Shown here: positions 59,401 to 64,000 of the stretch, in pieces
Layout of the letters: the number at the start of each line of letters is the position of its first letter
How positions within the stretch are numbered: position 1 is the first letter of the stretch
NCBI RefSeq assembly: GCF_001907195.1
Contig: NZ_LVWA01000005.1
Location: 124,001-188,000 of the forward strand
Length of the DNA stretch: 64,000 nucleotides
Source of the DNA: Pontibacter flavimaris
GTDB taxonomy: Bacteria > Bacteroidota > Bacteroidia > Cytophagales > Hymenobacteraceae
Reading direction: 5' to 3'
Position numbers and translations under genes: made by a program
Notes under the pieces: generated by a model
Seen by the model: the letters and a program-made list of their open reading frames with translations, nothing else
Databases searched by the model: none
What the model was told of the DNA's origin: nothing

Positions 59401-61488
59401 GCCCGTAAAATCCCCCTGCAGCTCTCCCTGCACCGCCAGGGGCTCCGGGTACAGGTTTAACGTATGGAGGTTGGCCCGCTCCAGATCAAGATCGAACGTA
59501 TAAGCTGGCTTCTCCGCGTCGCGCAGGTTAAACTTGCCATCCAGGTCGAAGGCCAGGTTGTCGTCGTTGGCAGTGGCCTGCACGGTGTAGAGGTTACGGT
59601 CTATGTTGGCGGTCAGGTCGATGTCCTTGTAACTATAGTTGCCATAGTCGAAGAGCTTCACGTTGGCCTTCACGTCGGCGCGCATGGTTTCGGGTGTGAG
59701 GCCGGTGCCACGGGCCTGCGCCTCCAGGGCTACCTTGCCAAGCCCCAGGCTATCCACCAGCAGCTGGTTCAAATCGAAGCCGCCGCTGCGCACGGTGGCC
59801 GTGAAGCGCTCGTTGGCGCCCATATCCACCTTGGCCACCACGTTGCCGAAGGAGGTACGGAGGTCGGCGTTGGCGTCGAAGTTGGTGAGGGAGCCTTTGT
59901 AGTTGCCCGTCATGCTCATTTGAGGCGGCAGCCTGAAATCGGGCGGAATGGTGCCGGCCGGCACCAGCGCCTGCACGTCGGTGCGGGTGGTGGCGAAGCG
60001 GTCTATGCCCAGGTCCAGGTATAAATTGTCAGGATCCATGGCGTTGCGCACCGTTCCGCTCACATCCACACGGGTATTGCTTAGGCCTGCCAGCTGCAGC
60101 GTCTGCACGCGCAGGTTCTCCATTTGGCCCTCGGCTTTGGCCGTAATCCTGATGTTGGAGTTGGCTATACTTCTGAACGACGGGTTCTCGGCCATGTCGG
60201 GCATAAAGTATAGCACATCCTGCATCCCCACGTAACTGTTGTTGATGTCGATGTCCAGCCCTAGCTGCTCGGGGTTCTCGGCCAGGGCCTCCAGCGAGGG
60301 ATAAGTCATGGCCATTTTGTTCTGCAAGTGGCTGTGGCCGGTCTTCAGGTCGAGGCCGGTGAGGCTGGCGTGGGTGGAGTCGAAAACGATAGCCGCCTCG
60401 AAGTTCTCCAGTGCAAAGCCGCTCTGCTCCCGCAGCGTCAGCTGGTTCAGGCTTGCCTCGGTGCGGTTCAGGCTGTAGCTGATGTCCTGGGCGTCCAGCA
60501 GCACGTCGGTGAACCTCAGGTGGTCGTAATCCATGCCGCGGGGCTGCTTGGGTGTGTTAAAGTTATCGAACTTCACGTCCAGGCCCGACACATCCAGGTC
60601 GCCGAGCGTGACCAGCCAGTTCACAGGCTGCCCCTGTGCCTGCTCCACCGACTTGTCCAGTTCCTTCACGGTGCGCTCCGGGTTCACGGCCAGCGAGTCG
60701 GAGGGTTTATACTTTTCCTGCACGTAGGTGAGGGCGGTGTTGTGCAAAGCGAAGCTTTCCAGGTCCACGCGGGCATTTTTCAGATCAATCTTATCCGATA
60801 CCAGCTCCGATTCCCCCAGCTTCAGCTCAATGCGCTGGTTAGCCGGGCGGCTCAGAAAGCTCAGGCGTATGTTTTCCAGCGCTACGCGGTTCAGGCCGAA
60901 ATCCACCTCCAGCGGCTCGTAGGCAGTGGTGTCGGGAGGCGGGAGCTTGGTTTGCTCGTAGGCTATCCAGGTATCGGCCAGGCGCACCTCATCCACCAGG
61001 TAGCGCTGTTCCTCCAGGTCCAGCTCGTCCATGGTGGTGGTCAGCTCGCCCACGCGGGTTTTTATGTAGTTGCCACCGGCATCATCCCGAAACACGACGT
61101 ACACATTATCCAGGTTGATGGTGCCCAGGGTTATCTGCAGGGCGGAGGCGGAGGTATCGGCGGGCTGTGCAGCAGTGGTGTCGGTGGCGAAGGCCTCTAG
61201 GATGAAGTCGAAGTTGGTGGAGCTGTCCTCGCGGATGTGCAGCTTCAGGGTGGCGTTGTCAAGGTCTACTTTGCTGATGTTCACCTGCCCCTTTAGAAGC
61301 GAAAGTATGGCCATGTCCACGCCGAGGCGCCCGGAGTGCCAGAGCGTGTCCTGCTGCTGGTCCTCCACATACACATCCTTTAGCACCAGTGCGTTGCGCC
61401 AATCCGTAGTGAAGCCGCCAATCTGCACCTCTGTGCCCAGGGTGTTCTGCAGGTAGTTCTCGCCCTGCCTTGCCAGGAAGTTCTGCAC
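56491..61488 (-). CDS. TamB-like translocation/assembly module protein
   Basis: 1665 residues from GTG 61488. The protein is a long beta-rich AsmA/DUF490-type array, and the TamB C-terminal domain with GDNLTVRGSADPLFIGMRPSGEINMSGRF is near 1320-1350. TamB spans the periplasm with the outer membrane partner TamL (next gene). Odd feature: the open frame runs back to 61611 and contains the expected membrane anchor (hydrophobic stretch before FQGVQNFLARQG), but no ATG, GTG or TTG precedes the anchor. A GTG at 61607-61605 one base out of frame would restore it, so the true N-terminus may be hidden by a frameshift or a sequence error. Confidence 0.88.
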   Translation of the reverse strand: MQNFLARQGENYLQNTLGTEVQIGGFTTDWRNALVLKDVYVEDQQQDTLWHSGRLGVDMAILSLLKGQVNISKVDLDNATLKLHIREDSSTNFDFILEAFATDTTAAQPADTSASALQITLGTINLDNVYVVFRDDAGGNYIKTRVGELTTTMDELDLEEQRYLVDEVRLADTWIAYEQTKLPPPDTTAYEPLEVDFGLNRVALENIRLSFLSRPANQRIELKLGESELVSDKIDLKNARVDLESFALHNTALTYVQEKYKPSDSLAVNPERTVKELDKSVEQAQGQPVNWLVTLGDLDVSGLDVKFDNFNTPKQPRGMDYDHLRFTDVLLDAQDISYSLNRTEASLNQLTLREQSGFALENFEAAIVFDSTHASLTGLDLKTGHSHLQNKMAMTYPSLEALAENPEQLGLDIDINNSYVGMQDVLYFMPDMAENPSFRSIANSNIRITAKAEGQMENLRVQTLQLAGLSNTRVDVSGTVRNAMDPDNLYLDLGIDRFATTRTDVQALVPAGTIPPDFRLPPQMSMTGNYKGSLTNFDANADLRTSFGNVVAKVDMGANERFTATVRSGGFDLNQLLVDSLGLGKVALEAQARGTGLTPETMRADVKANVKLFDYGNYSYKDIDLTANIDRNLYTVQATANDDNLAFDLDGKFNLRDAEKPAYTFDLDLERANLHTLNLYPEPLAVQGELQGDFTGADASTLSGRLQARELRIDHNGETFPIDTLLMTLLQTGESAEVVVQSDVVDADMKFQNTLATLPTALQKHFSNYLDLQPDPPYPANLNLGDFTATINLKQTDLITAFVPGLEVLQPATPITASYDGDNQQLELDGRISRIVYTDYTLQNLDLAVNGDRNQLAYELNLQRLLSPSLNMDNISLDGAARDNELAVRLAIAGDTLQPGERFVVGGVVNSLGRGYRFIFNPDQLVINGDKWSVSQDNFLQFDTDLLYANNIRLQHGNQGILLNSTGPVAPNAPLEAGFDNVDIAYIMRTFQAPEDSLIAGTINGTATVSNIMAGNLAFISDLTITEFAYEGVPVGNLALSASSGSGGRYDLNASLTGNDNRVTVDGYMEPQTEATLLNLTARIDQLNMASLEGFMAGMVDQLDGSATGDLRITGTLAQPDILGQLNFNQAQFNITMLGSLFTLENEQLEFSEQGIRFADFTITDSLGNDMVVNGNILTQTYTDYEFALDVDTERFLALNSTAQDNSLFYGTVYVGADATITGNMMQPVVKVKARVLEGSDFTTVIPADEVGAAEREGIVEFVNLNPEMTRIIREQQGDTTEVTGFVGADVEAEITVTDATAITIIIDPTTGDNLTVRGSADPLFIGMRPSGEINMSGRFTVTEGKYSMDFYDLASRELDIAEGSYINWTGDPLLATMDITAIYNVEAAPQELVSTQLGEYEDAALRNQVPFEVQVFVRGELLTPEITFDIQLPEEERGSVPAIVQTSLGNLRQDESEMNKQVFSLLVLNRFMAPDPLTSSGGGGFESTARNSLGQVMTDQLNQLTNRYAGGLGLELGVDSYQDYSSGSAEGRTDLNVAMRQQFLNDRLTVRVGTDIGLEGGSQTNQTMSGFGGDISVEYSLTEDGRLRVRGFQRNQYEGIIEGGDVRATGLALIFVREYNNFSDLFRDLESRRKRDAERRLEAAQKLREEEREVEAELKEEGTK

Positions 61489-61795
61489 CCCCTGAAACTG
61501 AAGGGCGATAATGATGAGGATGAGCAGGCCTACGATGATGGCCAGCGGCCATAGGATGACCTTTAAAGCTATTTTAGCTATATGTTTGGCGGAAGCGATA
61601 GTTTCACAGTTTTAGTTCGTGTATGCTTTTACGGAAAAGTATGCGCAGGGATAGAATTTTGGAATGACTGTCCGATTTTTTCACCAGCCTGCCAGCGAAT
61701 CGAAGGCGCCCCCTGCTGCTGTACGGGAGAACGGCAATAGTGATAACCAAAGAAATCAGGTTGGGGAGCGGCACCCGGCAGGCCGCCGGATAGAC

Positions 61796-61842
61796 AAAAA
61801 AAACACCCCGGCCCAAGTACAAGCGACTTAGGCCGGGGTGTT
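61796..61842 (-). terminator. terminator after pfkA
   Basis: Minus strand: AACACCCCGGCC pairs with GGCCGGGGTGTT, followed by a run of eight T (plus-strand A run at 61796-61803). Confidence 0.85.
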
Positions 61843-61899
61843 GTGAAGGTATACTTGCAGCGGGGCCGTCACGGACGGGTGCTGTCAGCAGTTTTATAC

Positions 61900-62871
61900 T
61901 TATACTGATAGGATGTTCACCATCTTCAGGTAGTTCGGGTTAATGAGCTTGTCCTTTGTGATGGTGTCGATAAACGGTGTGTAGACCAGCTCGCCGTTGA
62001 TGATGCCGGCCATCTCGCACTTGCGGCCCTCCAGCAGGCCCTCCACGCAGGCAATGCCCAGCTGGCTGGCCAGCATGCGGTCGGCGGCGGTGGGGGCGCC
62101 CCCGCGCTGCACGTGGCCAAGTATGGTTACGCGGGCATCCATGTGCGGCAACTCCTCCTGCACTTTGCGGGCCACCTCGTTGGCGTTTCCGGCCTCATCG
62201 CCCTCGGCAATGATAACGATAAAGGATGTTTTGGAGCGGTTCCAGCCGGTGCGCAGCGTATCCACCACGTGCTCTATACTTGTATCGGCCTCCGGGATCA
62301 TCACGATCTCAGCGCCGCCGCCAATGGCGCAGGGCATGGCAATATAGCCGGAGTCGCGGCCCATCACCTCAATGAAGAACACGCGGTCGTGGCTGTCCGC
62401 CGTATCGCGGATCTTGTCGATCGCGTCGAGGGCGGTGTTCACGGCCGTGTCGTAGCCGATGGTGTAGTCTGTTCCGTACAGGTCGTTGTCGATCGTACCG
62501 GGGGCACCCACCGTCGGGATGCCGAACTCCTCGAAGAAAATATTGGCGCCGGTAAAGGTGCCGTCTCCGCCGATACACACCAGTCCCTCAATGCCAAACT
62601 TCACCAGTTGCTCGTATGCCTGCTTGCGGCCCTCCGGCGTTCCAAAGTCCTTGCTGCGCGCCGAGCGGAGTATGGTGCCGCCTTTCTGTATGATGTTGCT
62701 TACCGAGTGGGAGTCCATTTTGTAGATCTCGCCCTTGATCATGCCCTTGTATCCCCGATGGATACCATATATTTCTACCCCATGATACACGGCCGCCCTT
62801 ACAATTGCTCTGATACATGCGTTCATGCCTGGCGCGTCGCCGCCCGAAGTAAATACTCCAATCCTCTTCAT
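61900..62871 (-). CDS. pfkA: 6-phosphofructokinase
   Basis: 323 residues from MKRIGVFTSGGDAPGMNACI; the longest frame adds 13 residues. ATP-dependent phosphofructokinase of glycolysis. GGDAPGMN, CIGGDGTFTGA and GTIDNDLYGTDYTIGYDTA (the phosphate-binding and TIDND motifs) lie near residues 10, 100 and 123, and DSGYIAMPCAIGGGAE near 175-190. The C-terminal hydrophobic helix is present. It is an independent unit with its own terminator, and the promoter-like TACTTTTG lies 37 bases upstream of the ATG. Confidence 0.97.
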   Translation of the reverse strand: MKRIGVFTSGGDAPGMNACIRAIVRAAVYHGVEIYGIHRGYKGMIKGEIYKMDSHSVSNIIQKGGTILRSARSKDFGTPEGRKQAYEQLVKFGIEGLVCIGGDGTFTGANIFFEEFGIPTVGAPGTIDNDLYGTDYTIGYDTAVNTALDAIDKIRDTADSHDRVFFIEVMGRDSGYIAMPCAIGGGAEIVMIPEADTSIEHVVDTLRTGWNRSKTSFIVIIAEGDEAGNANEVARKVQEELPHMDARVTILGHVQRGGAPTAADRMLASQLGIACVEGLLEGRKCEMAGIINGELVYTPFIDTITKDKLINPNYLKMVNILSV

Positions 62872-63173
62872 GGTGTTAGTGTCTCTGTTAGTTGTGGTAA
62901 TGTTACTCAAAAGTAGAAAATTGAATTTTATCTAAAGGTTAATTTATGCGAGACGCCCGCGCTGGTCGTTATACTTAAGAGGCAGGGATAAAAACTGCCG
63001 CTGTAACGCGACTTAAAATAGCGAAAACCGTATGTTATACCGACAGACTTCACGCTTGCCAGGCGGTGAGGTTCGCTGGCTTAGGTGGCAACGATGCCCC
63101 CTAAGTTTCGGTGCAGGCCGTGTCAGCACAAATTGGAGTCCAAGTAAAGTAATTTAACCTACAGAGGCAACGT
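62872..63173. promoter_or_regulatory. divergent regulatory gap between pfkA and the TerB-like gene
   Basis: 302 bases with no gene seen. On the minus strand TACTTTTG (62908-62915) matches TAnnTTTG 37 bases before the pfkA ATG. Toward the plus-strand gene only an AT-rich stretch and the small dyad TTGGA-G-TCCAA near 63131 are visible. Confidence 0.45.
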
Positions 63174-63602
63174 ATGTTCGGTTTTTTTGAGAGCGAAGAG
63201 ACAAAAAGATTAAAAAGCCATATCGCCAACCTTGGGGCATTGGCTAAAGTTGATGGCCATTTGGATCCTTCCGAGATGAAGTTCATTGTTGCCATCGGGG
63301 CAAAGCATGGCCTCAAGGCGGATGAGGTGCGCGGTCTGCTGTCGGATGTTAAGCTCAAGGCGCCGCAACTGCCCACCAACGACGCCGAGCGCTTCGACCA
63401 GATCTACGACCTGGTGGAGATGATGCTGGCCGACGGCATCGTGGACGAGAGCGAGATGGATTTCTGCATTAACATGGCCGCCCGGCTCGGCTTCAAGAAG
63501 ACGGTTGTGGGGGTGCTGGTGCGAAAGATAACAATGGGTGTAAAGGATGGCCTGTCGCGCGACAACATCAGGCAGGAGGCGCAGGCTCTGCTCAATTACT
63601 GA
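63174..63602 (+). CDS. TerB-like tellurite-resistance-domain protein
   Basis: 142 residues, single TerB fold, no signal. Two acidic helical repeats: LAKVDGHLDPSEMKFIVAIGAKHG near residues 20-43 and LADGIVDESEMDFCINMAARLG near 85-106, the metal-binding Asp/Glu pattern of TerB-like domains. The name is structural; tellurite resistance itself is not shown. It stands alone, followed by AAGTATA words and the next gene. Confidence 0.85.
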   Translation: MFGFFESEETKRLKSHIANLGALAKVDGHLDPSEMKFIVAIGAKHGLKADEVRGLLSDVKLKAPQLPTNDAERFDQIYDLVEMMLADGIVDESEMDFCINMAARLGFKKTVVGVLVRKITMGVKDGLSRDNIRQEAQALLNY

Positions 63603-63697
63603 TAATAGTCCTATTTATACTTTATACTTTAGGCGGTAGCAGGCAGCTTCCGGCACGTATACACTAGAAGTATAAACCCAAACTTCTCTTAAGCCGG

Positions 63698-64000
63698 ATG
63701 AGGCAAAGCCGCTATTCGTTTCTATTTCTTGTATTATCGCTCTACGGCAGCCTGCTGATGGCCGCGGCTGCCTTTTACCTGCCCGGCAATTACCATCCGA
63801 TGGTGTTTCTGCTGCGGTTCGGCACGTTCTGGTTTTGTAGCTTTTTGCTCGCGATGCTGGTGTTCCTATACTATACCCGGCGTCAGATTTATACGTTATC
63901 CAAAGTAGACAGGGCCAGGGTGATGCGGCTGAGTACCTACGCCGTGAGCGCGGGCCTGGTGCTGGCGCTGGCCGTGGCCTCTACGCTGTTTGTGTTGCGG
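63698..64000 (+). CDS. membrane protein, partial (runs off the window)
   Basis: 101 codons, open to the window end and in one frame from ATG 63698. Three hydrophobic segments (residues about 6-27, 38-60 and 83-101) with the short basic loop TRRQIYTLSKVDRARVMR between the second and third suggest a multi-pass inner membrane protein. No family recognised, and the C-terminus is missing. Confidence 0.7.
   Translation, partial: MRQSRYSFLFLVLSLYGSLLMAAAAFYLPGNYHPMVFLLRFGTFWFCSFLLAMLVFLYYTRRQIYTLSKVDRARVMRLSTYAVSAGLVLALAVASTLFVLR

Noticed and set aside
1-64000. tRNA or rRNA genes
   Set aside because: I looked for T-loop-like and anticodon-like patterns in the gaps and found none I could support.

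Overview
The window looks like chromosomal DNA of a Bacteroidota bacterium, most likely the Cytophagales family Hymenobacteraceae (Pontibacter-like). This is an inference. It rests on mid-50s % GC, promoters of the TTG-N19/20-TAnnTTTG type, weak Shine-Dalgarno signals, a lipoprotein TamA-like protein next to a Bacteroidota-style TamB, BlaR1/TonB_C fusions and many Bacteroidota-type lipoproteins. There is no phage, plasmid, rRNA, tRNA or CRISPR.

Layout. 1-17 kb: housekeeping and stand-alone metabolic genes (dnaG, ribBA, HAD phosphatase, S10 and DUF885 peptidases, a cytochrome-PQQ sugar dehydrogenase, Gfo/Idh oxidoreductase, dps), with a low-GC islet at 14.4-15.8 kb holding a HigB/HigA-type toxin-antitoxin pair. 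17-31 kb: small membrane proteins, a nitroreductase-like protein, PhzF, an M14 peptidase, DoxX, surE, then a BlaI-BlaR1-TonB_C gene set, a histidine phosphatase and a GNAT. 31-43 kb: a co-directional glycan or glycoside cluster made of an SDR, a sugar epimerase, a glycoside-hydrolase/epimerase fusion, an MDR dehydrogenase, a Gfo/Idh oxidoreductase, a GT4, three consecutive CgeB-like glycosyltransferases and a SAM methyltransferase, with no export or polymerase gene in view. 44-53 kb: an RqcH-like NFACT protein, and an operon of a 1765-residue hybrid histidine kinase, a single-domain receiver, a small unknown protein and a metallo-beta-lactamase hydrolase. 53-64 kb: miaA, the TamL/TamB pair, pfkA, a TerB-like protein and the start of a membrane protein that runs off the end.

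The most unusual signal is not a gene. The word AAGTATA (with AAGTATG) is scattered through genes and gaps on both strands at a density far above chance: I counted about fifty AAGTATA/TATACTT by eye in the first 20.4 kb, where about one or two are expected. In addition, three 0.8-1 kb gene-free islands (1978-2981, 25697-26534 inverted, 43665-44461) share the same ordered set of modules. These are a GC-rich palindrome, a ~235-bp repeat and short hairpins with compensatory arm changes, spaced by AAGTATA words. I regard these two observations and the 31-43 kb cluster as the best candidates for undescribed biology.

Start codons were chosen by family N-termini, signal peptides and overlaps, so several differ from the longest open frame; alternatives are given in each entry. 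All domain calls come from motif reading and remembered family features; no database search was run.
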